Shown here one piece after another: positions 26,300 to 36,800 of a stretch of 64,000 nt of DNA. Location: positions 868,001 to 932,000 of the forward strand of contig NZ_CP059733.1 of NCBI RefSeq assembly GCF_000948985.2, read 5' to 3'. A program made the translations under genes and the position numbers. How positions within the stretch are numbered: the stretch's first letter is position 1; each line of letters begins with the position of its first letter. The notes under the pieces were generated by a model. It was not told where the DNA came from, made no database searches, and was given only the letters and a program-made list of their open reading frames with translations. Source of the DNA: Thalassomonas viridans. Its GTDB lineage: Bacteria; Pseudomonadota; Gammaproteobacteria; Enterobacterales; Alteromonadaceae.

Positions 26300-26539
26300 G
26301 TCTCCGCCTTGTTTGATCTAAATCCATGTAAATGTGACTGAGCAAGATAAAAGACTATTGATAGAGAGAAAAATGATTTTTTTGAGCTTTACCTATTAAT
26401 TTTTTATGTAAGACGTGTGGAGGGAATTCAGATAATAATGTTTTACGTCATAGGCAGATTAAACATTTTTTTAACATAGATTTTGTCAATTACCCCGTAA
26501 ATAACTTGGATTTGTTTTACTAAAATAAGGAAGATAATA

Positions 26540-27760
26540 ATGAAACTGAAAGCCCTTTTATCCCCCCTGGTTCTGGCCATATCGGGGGCATGCCTGTCCG
26601 CCAATATCGCCGTGGCCAATGATGCCGGGCAGGACATAGCCCAGGACACGGCACAGCTGGATGTTGCCGATAGCTTACGCGAGCAGCAGGTATACAGGCG
26701 CGACCGTCCTTTATGGAAAGAGCCCCAGGATACCACCATGGCGATGAATGATCCCGACCTGTATGCCTGGCGTTTGTTTATCGCCCTGAACTGGCCGGGT
26801 AACCGGGATAATTGTAAGGCCGACCGGAATAAAGAATTCGGCGCCGAAGGTTATGCCACCTGGCAATTATGGCGCGAGGTAGAGCAGACGTTTTTACCTA
26901 AAGCCGAGGAGCCGAAATCCTGGCGCGACGCCTGCCGCACGGCAACCGATGCCGAATTGTTCGATCGCCCGACGGATCCCCGTTATACCACATTGGAAGA
27001 TGAAGATACCCGGCTGAATAAGGCGGCCTATAACCATGTGCGCGATAACAAGCTGTATAGCCGCGACGAGCAGGAAAGGCTGGTTAAAGCAGGCGTTAAA
27101 TCCCTGGTTTTCCCCCTTAAGGCCAAAGAAGCAAAGGCCAACTGGGTACGGATAGAAGAGGCGGACAAACCGCGCTATCACTGGGTTGAAACCGTACAGG
27201 ACGGGGTGACGGAAATCTGGGGACTGGCGGGTCTGCATATCATGACCCGGGATATGCCCAAGTGGCACTGGTCTACCTTTGAGCACGTGGATAACGAAAC
27301 CCGCTGGCCTTCGGTTTATCCGGAAGCCTTCCGCGGCTGGGATGAAGTGCCGTCTGTCGACCGTGCGTCCTGTCCCGAAGATAACCTGGCCTGTAACAAG
27401 TTTCCTGAAGGGCTGGGCATAGAAGGCACCCGCTGGGAGAACTATCGTCTGCGCGGCAGCCAGATCGACTGGGTAGACAACCGTGGTAACCCGACTGTGT
27501 TGCCTAACTCGAAAATCGAAGGGGACTTTGACCAGGGCTCCATGTCATGTATGACTTGTCACGCCCTTGCCGTGAAAGGCGAGTCTAACGACGGTCACTT
27601 CCCGATTGGTTTGAATCCGGGCGTTAACGAGCAGGGACTGCCCATGGGTTACATCGGGGCACCGGATCCCGAGTTGTTCCTTGACGAAAACGGTGAAGAA
27701 GTCAATTACATGGAACTGGACTTTATGTGGTCACTGCGCCACGCGCAACGGGAAGAATAA
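26540..27760 (+). CDS. Exported monoheme c-type cytochrome-like protein
   Basis: 406 residues with a signal peptide (about 1-26, ending near 'NIAVAND') and one heme-c attachment motif, CMTCH at 337-341, near the C terminus. Residues 30-330 form a large domain rich in Trp and charged residues that I cannot assign to a family. It is periplasmic or extracellular by prediction. It is transcribed divergently from the nitrate-reductase-like operon over a 240-bp spacer and could exchange electrons with it or with another periplasmic partner. AAGGAAG-like sequence precedes the start, and a terminator follows at 27780-27817. Confidence 0.75.
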   Translation: MKLKALLSPLVLAISGACLSANIAVANDAGQDIAQDTAQLDVADSLREQQVYRRDRPLWKEPQDTTMAMNDPDLYAWRLFIALNWPGNRDNCKADRNKEFGAEGYATWQLWREVEQTFLPKAEEPKSWRDACRTATDAELFDRPTDPRYTTLEDEDTRLNKAAYNHVRDNKLYSRDEQERLVKAGVKSLVFPLKAKEAKANWVRIEEADKPRYHWVETVQDGVTEIWGLAGLHIMTRDMPKWHWSTFEHVDNETRWPSVYPEAFRGWDEVPSVDRASCPEDNLACNKFPEGLGIEGTRWENYRLRGSQIDWVDNRGNPTVLPNSKIEGDFDQGSMSCMTCHALAVKGESNDGHFPIGLNPGVNEQGLPMGYIGAPDPELFLDENGEEVNYMELDFMWSLRHAQREE

Positions 27761-27779
27761 TTTTCTTGTGATCTCCCGC

Positions 27780-27817
27780 AAGGCAGGGTTTTTCTCTCAG
27801 GAAAGCCCTGCCTTTTT
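27780..27817 (+). terminator. Rho-independent terminator
   Basis: AAGGCAGGG ... CCCTGCCTT stem, with an A/T-rich loop and a following TTTTT, 20 bp after the cytochrome stop codon. Confidence 0.9.
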
Positions 27818-27860
27818 ATGTTTTAATTACTCATCAGAAAAATACCTTGAGAAGGAACTC

Positions 27861-28769
27861 ATGCACTCAGCCGTCAATAATAATCTGCAGCTCTGGTTGA
27901 TGGGGCTGTTTTTAGCTCTGGTGGTGCTGATCGCCAAGTCGGTGATCAATGCCGGGGTACACCCCATTTATGTCGCCTTTTTCCAGGCAGCGGGCAGTTT
28001 TTTGTACCTGGTGCTGACCGGGGCCGGCAGGAGCGTCAGGCTCCGGGTTATCAAAGAACATTTTACCTTTTTTATGATCGCCTCCCTGTTGGGCTTTACC
28101 ATACCCCAGCTGATAGTGTTTTCGGCGGTCAACCATGTCGGGGTCGGCATAGCCTCGCTATCCTACGCTTTGCCGCTGATTGTCGCCTACCTGATTTCCC
28201 TCAAGATCGGCTTAGAGCGTTTTAATTTGAAAAGCTTGCTGTTTCTGCTGCTTTCGGTTGCCGGTACTGTGGTTTACCTGTTCCGGTCGGAATACTTTCT
28301 TGATTTTGAAGGTTCAAAGATCTGGTTTATTGTGCTCTTGCTGTCGCCGCTTTCCATTGGGGTCGCAAATGTCTACCGTTCGGTGAAATGGCCGCAGGAT
28401 ATTGCCATTCCCGCAACCGCGCTGTTGACCAATGCCTTTTCTTCCGTCACCTACCTGTTTTTATTGCTGGCGATGCAGGTTGAGTTTAATGCCGATTTAT
28501 GGGGGCAGGATAATGTCGCTGTCCTGCTGGGGGCGCTGATGCTATTGTCGGGGGTCGGCCAATACCTGCTATTTGCGCTGCAAAAAAATGCCGGTCCGGT
28601 ATTTATCGGGCAAACCGGCAGTATAGTCACCCTGTTCGGCGGGATCCTGGGTTATCTGGTTTATAATGACGCTTATTCCTACCATACCTTTGCGGGCTCC
28701 CTGCTGATTTTTATCGGCGTCTATTACTACAGTAAAATCAAGTGGCAGTATGCAGAAACCGGGCACTAG
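27861..28769 (+). CDS. EamA/DMT family transporter
   Basis: 302-residue inner-membrane protein with about ten hydrophobic segments in two repeats, as in EamA drug/metabolite exporters. The start is the ATG at 27861, preceded by GAAGGA; the longer frame runs back into the cytochrome gene and its terminator. Members export metabolites or amino acids. It is isolated by the terminator before it, so no substrate is implied by operon context, although it could export the product of the island 8 kb away. Confidence 0.8.
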   Translation: MHSAVNNNLQLWLMGLFLALVVLIAKSVINAGVHPIYVAFFQAAGSFLYLVLTGAGRSVRLRVIKEHFTFFMIASLLGFTIPQLIVFSAVNHVGVGIASLSYALPLIVAYLISLKIGLERFNLKSLLFLLLSVAGTVVYLFRSEYFLDFEGSKIWFIVLLLSPLSIGVANVYRSVKWPQDIAIPATALLTNAFSSVTYLFLLLAMQVEFNADLWGQDNVAVLLGALMLLSGVGQYLLFALQKNAGPVFIGQTGSIVTLFGGILGYLVYNDAYSYHTFAGSLLIFIGVYYYSKIKWQYAETGH

Positions 28770-29204
28770 CGGGAATGCCCCGGGAGATATTCCGGTAAGG
28801 TTAGCGGCTTTCGGACACAAGGACGGGGTCGCGCCTCTATCTGGCCGGGGGAAGGGATTTCGCGATTTATGAAAACCGGCGCCGGGAATGGCGTAAAAGA
28901 AGGTGATATCTTTTGTTGTCCTTCTTCCGGGGAGCCAATCTTTTGCTGCTGAGGCATGCCGTTGCATCAGGTTTTGTTTTTTCTTTTTCCTTGGCGCATC
29001 CGCATATTAAACAGGGAAAACTGTCTGCTCTGAGCGCGAAGATACGGTGGCTGAGTACCGTTTAGGGGGAGTAAAACCACAGGATTTGAGTACGCCTGTC
29101 CTGCATCCGGCATACCTGCGGCATCATTTTATTGGTTTGGGGGCTTGGATTATAGCCGGCCAGGGCCGGCTATAACTATGGGAGAAAAGGGTTTTAAAAG
29201 ATTG
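28770..29204. other. Convergent intergenic region with a large palindrome
   Basis: 435 bp between the EamA and nitroreductase genes. At 29150-29175 TTATAGCCGGCC and its reverse complement GGCCGGCTATAA are separated by only 2 bp, giving a 12-bp-arm palindrome without a T-run. It may help end nitroreductase transcription or bind a protein. No gene recognised. Confidence 0.45.
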
Positions 29205-29807
29205 TTAGAAGTGGTTTTCACACAAGACTTCTTCCAGCGGTAACTGGCCGCCGCGGGGATAGGCCGCTTTTTCGGCTTTGCCTATGGCTATCATCATGGC
29301 GATGACATAACCCTGGGGCAGGCGGATCAGACGGGCAAGTTCTTCCCGGTCGAAGCCCACCATAGGGCAGCTATCATAACCTAAGCCTTTGGCCGCCAGC
29401 ATCATGGTCTGTGCGGCGATGCCGCATGAGCGCATGGCTTCGTCCCGCTGTATTTGTTCTTTGCCGCTGTAGAAGGCTTCCATCATAGGCAACAACATGT
29501 CCTGGGTTTCTTGCGGGCTGTTGGCGACATAACGTTCCGGCCTGTCATTCCAGGCATTGATATCGGCACATAAGATCACCAGTTCGGATGCGGCGGCTAC
29601 CTGCTCCTGCCCCCAGGCCGCTTCTTTAATTTTGTCTCTGTGGACTTTATCCGTTACCCGGATAAAGCGCCAGTGCTGGATGTTATATGATGTCGGTGAA
29701 AGTATGACCGCCGACATGATCTTTTTAAAATCTTCCGCCGGCATTTCACTATCCGCTTGATAGTGTTTAACTGCTCTGCGTTCTTCTATTGCCTGAAAAA
29801 CTTTCAT
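29205..29807 (-). CDS. Nitroreductase family protein
   Basis: 200-residue FMN-dependent nitroreductase fold. It begins with the FMN-phosphate-binding 'IEERRAVKHYQ' and has 'ILSPTSYNIQHWRFIRV' and 'MMLAAKGLGYDSCPMVGFD', which form the flavin pocket. Such enzymes form dimers and reduce nitro compounds, quinones or flavins with NAD(P)H. It is divergent from the LysR gene at 29960, which probably regulates it. Physiological substrate unknown. Confidence 0.87.
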   Translation of the reverse strand: MKVFQAIEERRAVKHYQADSEMPAEDFKKIMSAVILSPTSYNIQHWRFIRVTDKVHRDKIKEAAWGQEQVAAASELVILCADINAWNDRPERYVANSPQETQDMLLPMMEAFYSGKEQIQRDEAMRSCGIAAQTMMLAAKGLGYDSCPMVGFDREELARLIRLPQGYVIAMMIAIGKAEKAAYPRGGQLPLEEVLCENHF

Positions 29808-29959
29808 AACTTTTCCTTAATGGTGTTTTCTGTTTGGCGTTCAAGTGTTGAGTTAAACCAAGCGATTTAACATAATTTCACTTTAGCCGGTTTTTAATTG
29901 ACTGATAAGCCGGTATGCCGGAAACTAATTGTTGAACTTAAGTTGACAATGGCAAAGGG

Positions 29960-30901
29960 ATGGAAACATTTTCGACAATACCGGTGTTTGTTGCCGTAGT
30001 AGAAAACGGTAGCTTCTCCCAGGCGGCTCTGCGCCTGGGCATTAGTAAATCAGCGGTCAGTAAGCGCATCAGGGAGCTTGAAAACAAGCTCGGGGTGCAG
30101 CTATTGCACAGGACCACCAGGCGGCTGAGCCTGACGGAGGCGGGAGAGCGTTATTTTGAATATGCCCTTAAGGCCTTTATTGCCGCCGGTGAAGGCATAG
30201 ATTCTGTGACCCAGTTGCAGGGTAACCCGAAAGGCCAGCTTAAGGTAAATACTCCCATGTCATTTGGCCGGCTGCATATTGCACCCCTGGTGGCGGATTT
30301 TCTTGTCCGCTATCCGGAAATAGAGCTGAATATGGTGATGGATGACAGGGTGGTGGATTTGATCGAAGGGGGATATGATCTGGCTATCCGGGCGGGAAAC
30401 CTGCAGGATTCCACCCTGATCGCCAGGCGTCTGGCCCCGTGCCGCAGCGTGATCTGCGCTTCTCCCGAATATCTGGCGAAAAACGGCGTACCGGCAAATC
30501 CCGAGGCCCTGGTCAAGCACAACTGCATCAGTTATTCCTATTTCAGTGGTGGTAATGAATGGACCTTCCATGGTGATATCGGGCCGGTCAAGGTCAAGGT
30601 CAGCGGTAATTACCAGGTGAATAACAGCGAGGCATTGCACCGGGCGATCCTGGCGGGCCTGGGAATTGCCAAAATTCCGACCTTCATCGTCGGCGGCGAT
30701 ATTGCCTCCGGAAACCTGGTGCCTTTACTGACAGATTACAACCTGCCGATGCAAACTTTTTATGCGGTGTTTCCCGAGCGGCGCCATTTGCCGGCTAAAG
30801 TGCGGGTCTTTCTCGATTTTATTATTGAACGTCTCGGCGGGGATCAACCTTATTGGGATAAAATGGAGCTATCCCTTGACCGGGAAAGTACAGTGTCATG
30901 A
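29960..30901 (+). CDS. LysR family transcriptional regulator
   Basis: 313 residues: LysR helix-turn-helix (about 1-60; 'AALRLGISKSAVSKRIRELE') and effector domain (about 90-295). Its 152-bp divergent spacer with the nitroreductase gene is the usual arrangement for a LysR activator and its target, so it likely senses a substrate of that enzyme. It resembles the same LysR subgroup as the gene at 5040-5978 ('HRTTRRLSLTEAG'). Confidence 0.87.
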   Translation: METFSTIPVFVAVVENGSFSQAALRLGISKSAVSKRIRELENKLGVQLLHRTTRRLSLTEAGERYFEYALKAFIAAGEGIDSVTQLQGNPKGQLKVNTPMSFGRLHIAPLVADFLVRYPEIELNMVMDDRVVDLIEGGYDLAIRAGNLQDSTLIARRLAPCRSVICASPEYLAKNGVPANPEALVKHNCISYSYFSGGNEWTFHGDIGPVKVKVSGNYQVNNSEALHRAILAGLGIAKIPTFIVGGDIASGNLVPLLTDYNLPMQTFYAVFPERRHLPAKVRVFLDFIIERLGGDQPYWDKMELSLDRESTVS

Positions 30902-30926
30902 TGACACCGTCAGGGTGTCATCATGA
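30896..30926. terminator. Hairpin overlapping the LysR stop codon
   Basis: TCATGATGACACC-GTCAG-GGTGTCATCATGA, a perfect 13-bp stem with a 5-nt loop. The LysR TGA stop lies in its left arm. No T-run follows. It sits between convergent genes and may terminate or protect both transcripts. Confidence 0.55.
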
Positions 30927-30975
30927 TAACCTTGTGGTGGCGGGCCGGTGACTCCTTATGCGGCCCGGCAGCAAG

Positions 30976-32049
30976 TCAGTACAGGTCAACGGACACTCCC
31001 AGACGCTGATGGGCAATAGGGCTGGTGGTGGTGTACAGCAAAGGCACGCGTTTGCCCTCCGTCAGGGCTGACTTGACGGCAAAAGCTGCCAGCGCCGCTT
31101 CATGAAAACCGCTTAAGATCAGTTTTTGCTTGCCCGGATACCAGTTGATATCGCCCACCGCATAGATGCCCGGCTGGGAGGTCTCAAAGGTTTCGGTATT
31201 AACCTTGATCTGGTTATGGTGCAGCTCAAGTCCCCAGTCCTTGAGCAGGGATAATTTCGGGGACAGGCCAAAAAACACCAGTAGCTGATCCAGCTCAATG
31301 CGCCGGGTAACGCCGTCTTTGCCGCTGACCCTCAACTGTTTTAAGGTGTTATTTTCCGTGATAAGTTCAGTGACCTGTCCGGTGAGCAGCTGCATTTTCA
31401 GCTTGCTGCACAGGTTTTCCACCAGCTGCACCGAACTTTGGGCTGCCCGGTATTTGCTTGACCTGTGGATTAGGGTAACGCTGTTGGCGACCTTTTGCAG
31501 TTCCAGCGCCCAGTCAAAGGCCGAGTCGCCGCCTCCCAGGATCACCAGATCTTTGTCCTGGTGTTGTTTTAAGTCTTTGATCCGGTAGAAAACCTGTTTG
31601 TCTACCAGGGGCTCGACCCCGGGAACTTTCAGCTTGACCGGCTCAAACGAACCGCCGCCGGCGGCTATGATCACGGCCTTGGCGCGAATATGCTTGCCTT
31701 TGTCTGTGATCAGTAAAAACTTATGTTCCAGGCTCTTATCCTGCTCCAGGCGTTTGATGGCTACCACCCGGTTGTCCAGCAGGTATTCAGGGTCAAAGGG
31801 AGACGCCTGCTGCGCCAGGTTGTCGATTAATTCCAGGGCATTGATTTGCGGCAGCGCCGGAATATCAAAAATAGGCTTTTGCGGGTAAAGCTCGCGGCAC
31901 TGGCCGCCGATATGGGGCAGGCTGTCGATCACCACAGCTTTTATCCCCTGCAACCCTAATTCAAAGACCTGGAATAAACCAACCGGGCCGGCGCCGATGA
32001 TCACGACATCCGTTTCTGTGCCGGAAAAGCTGTTGTTTATGCTAGTCAT
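30976..32049 (-). CDS. Thioredoxin-reductase-like ferredoxin--NADP+ reductase
   Basis: 357-residue flavoprotein of the TrxR-like FNR (YumC) type. The FAD fold is at the N terminus ('DVVIIGAGPVGLFQVFELG'), with 'PHIGGQCRELYP'; the NADPH-binding fold is at about residue 170 ('LVILGGGDSAFDWALELQ'); the closing FAD motif 'GIYAVGDINWYPG' follows. The CxxC pair of true thioredoxin reductases is absent, which supports FNR. It would move electrons between NADPH and ferredoxin or flavodoxin. The MetR-like regulator is 27 bp upstream on the same strand. Confidence 0.85.
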   Translation of the reverse strand: MTSINNSFSGTETDVVIIGAGPVGLFQVFELGLQGIKAVVIDSLPHIGGQCRELYPQKPIFDIPALPQINALELIDNLAQQASPFDPEYLLDNRVVAIKRLEQDKSLEHKFLLITDKGKHIRAKAVIIAAGGGSFEPVKLKVPGVEPLVDKQVFYRIKDLKQHQDKDLVILGGGDSAFDWALELQKVANSVTLIHRSSKYRAAQSSVQLVENLCSKLKMQLLTGQVTELITENNTLKQLRVSGKDGVTRRIELDQLLVFFGLSPKLSLLKDWGLELHHNQIKVNTETFETSQPGIYAVGDINWYPGKQKLILSGFHEAALAAFAVKSALTEGKRVPLLYTTTSPIAHQRLGVSVDLY

Positions 32050-32076
32050 AATAAACCCCTTAAAAAGAATAAGAAT

Positions 32077-32985
32077 CTAATGCAGCTTGGCTGCGCTGGA
32101 GAACTCATTGAACTGGCGCCGGGCAATCGGCACAAAGTGCTCGGCCCACCTGGCCTGGTCGGGACGGTACGCGGCATAAAGCTTACGGGAAATGCCGTGC
32201 TCCCCGATACTTTTGCTTTTAAGTTTCCCCTGGCTGATTTGCGGCGCCGCCAGCCAGTCGGGGATGGCGCTGACTCCCAGGCCTGCTTCCACCATTTGCA
32301 GGATCACATCCGAGTTTTCCACCTGGCGCAGGCGGGCGGGCTGGCAACTGGCCGGCTGCAGGAACAGGTTGAAAATATCCTGCTGCTCCGGCAACAGCGG
32401 GTAGGTGATCAGGGTTTTATCGGTGAGGTCATCGGCCCGGATATACGGTTTGTCTGCCAGCGGGTCTTCTTTTGACAGGGCCAGTACCAGCTCGAAGGTG
32501 CCGATATCCTGGTAAATAAATTCCTGGTGGCTGGATTTCTTATCGGTTAATAAAATATTGAAATCCGGCGCCTGCTGATCCAGGGTAAAAACGCTTTTGG
32601 CGATAAGATCCACTTCCAGCATCGGTTGTTCCCCGCTGAATTTTTTGATGGCGGGTAATAACCACTGAAAGCCGGAATGGCATAACATGGCGAAATTAAA
32701 CGGCATGCGCTGCGCCTCACTGGGTCTTTTGGCAGCAAGCTGAACTTCTGCCTGCTCCACCTTAGGTAAAACTTCTTTGGCCAGCGCCAGCAATATTTTG
32801 CCCTGCGGGGTGAAGATCAGCGGGCTGCTTCTGCGGATAAACAGCTTGTGATTGAGCCTGTGCTCCAGCACCTTGATCTGATGGGAAAGGGCGGATTGTG
32901 TGGTAAAAAGCAGCTCGGCGGCCTTGTTCAGGCAATGGGTCTGCTCTAATTTCACCAGGGTTTTTAGATGTTTAAGTTCCAGCAT
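32077..32985 (-). CDS. MetR-like LysR family regulator
   Basis: 302 residues. The N terminus ('MLELKHLKTLVKLE', then 'FTTQSALSHQIKVLEHRLN') and the pattern 'PLIFTPQGKILLALAKEVLP' align closely with E. coli MetR, as do 'MVEAGLGVSAIPDW' and 'RKLYAAYR'. MetR uses homocysteine to control methionine synthesis genes. No met gene is next to it here; the reductase gene follows within 27 bp. Orthology to MetR is likely but not certain. Confidence 0.75.
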   Translation of the reverse strand: MLELKHLKTLVKLEQTHCLNKAAELLFTTQSALSHQIKVLEHRLNHKLFIRRSSPLIFTPQGKILLALAKEVLPKVEQAEVQLAAKRPSEAQRMPFNFAMLCHSGFQWLLPAIKKFSGEQPMLEVDLIAKSVFTLDQQAPDFNILLTDKKSSHQEFIYQDIGTFELVLALSKEDPLADKPYIRADDLTDKTLITYPLLPEQQDIFNLFLQPASCQPARLRQVENSDVILQMVEAGLGVSAIPDWLAAPQISQGKLKSKSIGEHGISRKLYAAYRPDQARWAEHFVPIARRQFNEFSSAAKLH

Positions 32986-33124
32986 AGCCGTTCCCTTAGT
33001 TACTTCTTGATGAAGCTAGTTTTGCAGGGAGTATGCCATGTATGTAAGTCATTGAAACTTAACGTTTATACTCTTTTGGTGAGCTGAGGAGGGAGTGTTT
33101 TACTGTTAAAATGACATTCAGTAG

Positions 33125-33169
33125 GCAAAAGGCAATAACTTCTGCTGATGGTCAGCATAGGTTATTGCC
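33125..33169 (-). terminator. Terminator of the PEP-CTERM gene
   Basis: GGCAATAAC (33131-33139) pairs with GTTATTGCC (33161-33169), with an inner TGCTGA/TCAGCA stem. Read on the minus strand it is followed by TTTT. It lies about 30 bp beyond the stop codon. Confidence 0.75.
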
Positions 33170-33197
33170 CGGATTCGGATAAGGATGTTAAGCGCCG

Positions 33198-33782
33198 TTA
33201 GGCTTTTTTACGAAACGTCACTAAAGCCGCGGTAGCCAGTAACATCAGCAACAGGGCGCCCGGCTCAGGCACTTCGCTACCGCCAGATACTGTGATGCTG
33301 GTGGTTGCATCGCTGTAGCCGACAGGCTGGAAGAAGGAGTTGTAAAAACCTTCATTAAAATCGCCGAAGGTGCTGCTGGTGAATAAGTCGGTGGTGCCCG
33401 AACCTATGGCGGTAAAGTTCAGGGTGGCCAACAAGATATTCGCGCCGCTGAGTGCGTCCTGGCCGAACGGTACTAAGCCGCCCAGGCCGTCGCCGTCATT
33501 GTTAACTGGCATAAAAGCGGGGCCAACCAGCAGGCTGTCCAGGGATAAGATGTTGCTGTCAAAATTCAGGTCTAAACCCCAGGCAGAAATCACTTCGCTG
33601 CTGATATCGGTATCCGTTGAAGCCAGCAGTTCGACGCTGAAGGCATCACCCTGGGCCAAATCGTTGTTGTCCAAGTCAAAAGACAGCATCAGAGAGGCGT
33701 TGGCTGAAAATGTGCTTAGGCCGAAGGTCAGCATCATTAACACGGCGGCAAAGAATTTGTTGGGGGCGTTAAACTTGTTCAT
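33198..33782 (-). CDS. Cohesin-like PEP-CTERM surface protein
   Basis: 194 residues: signal peptide (1-29), a beta-rich domain (about 30-165), and a C-terminal PEP-CTERM sorting signal (VPEPGALLLML... then RKK, 171-194), which an exosortase would cut. The middle domain, with 'SFDLDNNDLAQGDAFSVEL', 'WGLDLNFDSNILSL' and a 'TLNFTAIGSGTTDL' strand, resembles cohesin modules. The nuclease gene 65 bp upstream on the same strand ends in a dockerin-like module, so this protein may be its docking partner. The sorting signal is clear; the cohesin call is by pattern only. No exosortase gene is in the window. Confidence 0.8.
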   Translation of the reverse strand: MNKFNAPNKFFAAVLMMLTFGLSTFSANASLMLSFDLDNNDLAQGDAFSVELLASTDTDISSEVISAWGLDLNFDSNILSLDSLLVGPAFMPVNNDGDGLGGLVPFGQDALSGANILLATLNFTAIGSGTTDLFTSSTFGDFNEGFYNSFFQPVGYSDATTSITVSGGSEVPEPGALLLMLLATAALVTFRKKA

Positions 33783-33847
33783 GATTTTCTCTAATTAATA
33801 TTAATGGTTAACGGCGCCGGGCATAACATCCGGCGCCGCGGGTAAAG

Positions 33848-36800
33848 TTAAGGGTTGGCGTAAATCTGCTGCCACAGGCGCATATCGGCAAAAGTGATCT
33901 GGCCGTCTGCGTCCAGGTCGGCTGCGTCGTTAAAGTTGCCGCTACCCTGGCTGGCGCCCAACATGCCGTAGATCAGCATATAGTCGGTGAAGTCCAGGGT
34001 GCCGTCGCCGTTAACGTCGCCGTTTTGCGCCGCTTTTTCCAGGTTGAAGCTGATAACAACCGGATCATGATCCGCCATACGGTAAGCGTCTTCGGCGTAG
34101 AAATCCGCTAATTGCTGGTCAGATTTATTTTCCGTGTTGTAATCCAGTACCAGGGGCTCATCGGCATTGATGTGCCAGTCTGTGGTATCCACGGTTTTTG
34201 CCAGCAAAGAGTCGTTTGCCAGGGCGTGGTCCAGGTAACCGGCTTCACCGCTGTAGGTATAGGAGTAGGCATAAGTACCGTTAAAGTGCTTGATCAGGTT
34301 GGTATAACCCTGGTCGGTAAACTTCACGATAGGATCTTCCATGGCATAGGCATTTAAGTCACCCATGATCAGGACGTCTTGTTGCGTGCTCAGTTCGCTG
34401 TCGGTGGCAATCCAGTCGATCAGGGCCTGGGCCTGCAGCTGTCGCTTGTTGTTGTAACAGCTTTGGCCGTCCCCCTGATCCCGGTCGAGATCGGAAGCTC
34501 CGCTACAAAGCTTGGCTTTGAAGTGGTTGGCAATAACAGTGATTTGCTCGCCGTTTTCATTCAGGCTGAAGGTTTGCGCCAGTGGCGGACGGTTAAAGAT
34601 GCTGTCGTTGTTTACCTTGGCTGCGGCTGCGGTAGCAACCGTACCCGGCTTGTACAACAGGGCGACGGCAATTTCATCCGTACCTAACGGACCGCCGGTA
34701 TTGACAAAGGCGTAGCTGTTGTCGCCGGCAACGGCATTTAAGCGGCTGACCAGGTCAACCAAAGTACTGTTGGCATCAACACCATCGTTCTCGATTTCCA
34801 TCAGGCCGATAATATCGGCGTCCATGGCAATGATCGCGGCAACGGTTTTGGCAACCTGGCGTTCGTATTCCGCCAGGTTATCGGCGCCGCGAGAGGTCGG
34901 GAAGCCGCCGCCCTGGCCGTCACCGTTAAACAGATTGAGCAGGTTGATGCTGGCAACCGTCAGGTTACCGCGCGTTAACTCGGGAGCCGAAGTTCTGGTA
35001 TTTACTGCGGCAAAGTCAGGCGTCTGGGTCGGAACGATGCGGTACTTGCCGTAGCTGTAATCCATCACACCGGTTAAGGCGGTAACCTGATCGCCTAAGC
35101 GCAGGGTGTTGGTAGCGGACAGGTTGCCGCTTGGGTAGATAACGGTTTCCGGGTTAGTACCGTTTTGTCCGTCATCCAGGGTCACCTGGTTTAAGTCGTT
35201 GCTTGCAGCCAGGGCGACGGCTTCGCCGGTACCCGGACGATAGATGTTGGTCGGGTTAAACAGGCGGCCGTTAGACAGGGTCACTTCACCGTATTTGCCC
35301 AGATCATAGTTGTTGGAGACGGTTAGCGGGCTGTCGATAGTCACCAGCATGCCTTCCAGCGCTTCCGGCGCCTGGGCCGAAGCAAACGGCAGGCTTAAAG
35401 TGGTGGCGCTGACGCTGCCGGTGCCGCACTCAAGCAGATCTTCGCCGGCGTTTATCTGGGTTTTGCCGTAGCTTTCGGCAACTTCACCGAATACGCGCAC
35501 TACAGTGCCAACCGTCGGGGTGATGGTGTTGGCGTTGTTGGCAATGAAAATACCTTCCGAGGTTGCCGGGTCGCCGTCTTCATCGCTTGCTTCTTCCTGG
35601 ATGAAGAAGCCGTTCAGGTTGGCAAACACGGCAGTCACTACACCTTCAACTACATGTTTTTGCCCCTGGGTGCTGGTGATGTCGTCTGTGCCCTGGATGC
35701 TGCTGATCAGGCTGGCTTCATCGGCACACATGCCGATAGTGCTGGCGTCGGTGCCGTCGGAAACGTCAGGGCCGGTACCCGGGGTACCGAAATTGCCGTC
35801 GCCGAAGGTTTTGCTGTTTTCTTCAAACCAGTTGCTGCCGACATTGTTGTCCAGGGAAGCGCTGGTTAAGGTCATGGACTTACCGTTGGGATCCGGCCAC
35901 TGCGAGCCGCCGTCCCAGGCAATGTTGTCGGCAATGGTGCCGTCGGGCATTTCCAGCACCAGTTCGTCGGCGCCGTTACTTAAATACATGCCGGAGAACT
36001 GGTAGATAGCATCAACGCCGCCGTTGCTTGAGCTGTCGCTGTTGTTGGCAAAGACCGAGTAAGCACCCGCCGGTAAAATCACATCCTGGGTGATCTGATG
36101 GCTGTCGTTGTCGTCGTCACGCAGGGTCCAGCCGTTGAGGTTTACGGCAATCGCGCCTTTGTTTAATACTTCAAACCATTCGCCGGCGCTGTCGGAAACC
36201 GCGCTCGGGTTTTGCATCACTTCGGTGATCACCAGGTCAAAGGTGGCATCACCTGTGCCCGGAGTACCGAAATTGCCGTCGGTATAGCTGTTGCTGCTTT
36301 CCGTGGTCCAGTTGCCGCCTATGCTGTTATCTGACGTGGCGCTGCTTAATGTCATGGAAGCGCCGTTGGGATCCGGCCATTCATTGCCGTTGTCGTAGGC
36401 TATGGAGTCAACCACTTCCCCGTCGGGTGATACCAGCAGGATTTCGTCCGAGCTGTTGGATAAATACATGCCGTCGCCGTAGCCGTAAACGACATTGATG
36501 CCGCCGTTAACGGCAGTGTCTGTGGTTTTACCTAAGACGGCATAGGTACCCATAGGGATGATGACATCTGTTGTGATAGTAAAGCTGTCGTTGTCTTCGT
36601 CTTTGATGGTCCAGCCGTTGAGGTTGATGTCACCCGTGCTGGTGTTCAGGATTTCAAACCATTCGGCATCGCTATCGCTCAGGCCGCTGGGGTTTTGCAT
36701 CACTTCCGTGATGGTAAGCTGGCCGTTGCTGCTGATATTGCCGCTGCCGCCATCCGTGCCGCCGTCTGTACCACCATCGGTACCGCCATCTGTGCCGCCG

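Noticed and set aside
26313..26326. FNR-like box TTGAT-N4-ATCCA before the nitrate-reductase-like gene
   Set aside because: It is only about 14 bp from the start codon, where an activator site would be too close, and one key base mismatches. It could be chance in AT-rich DNA.
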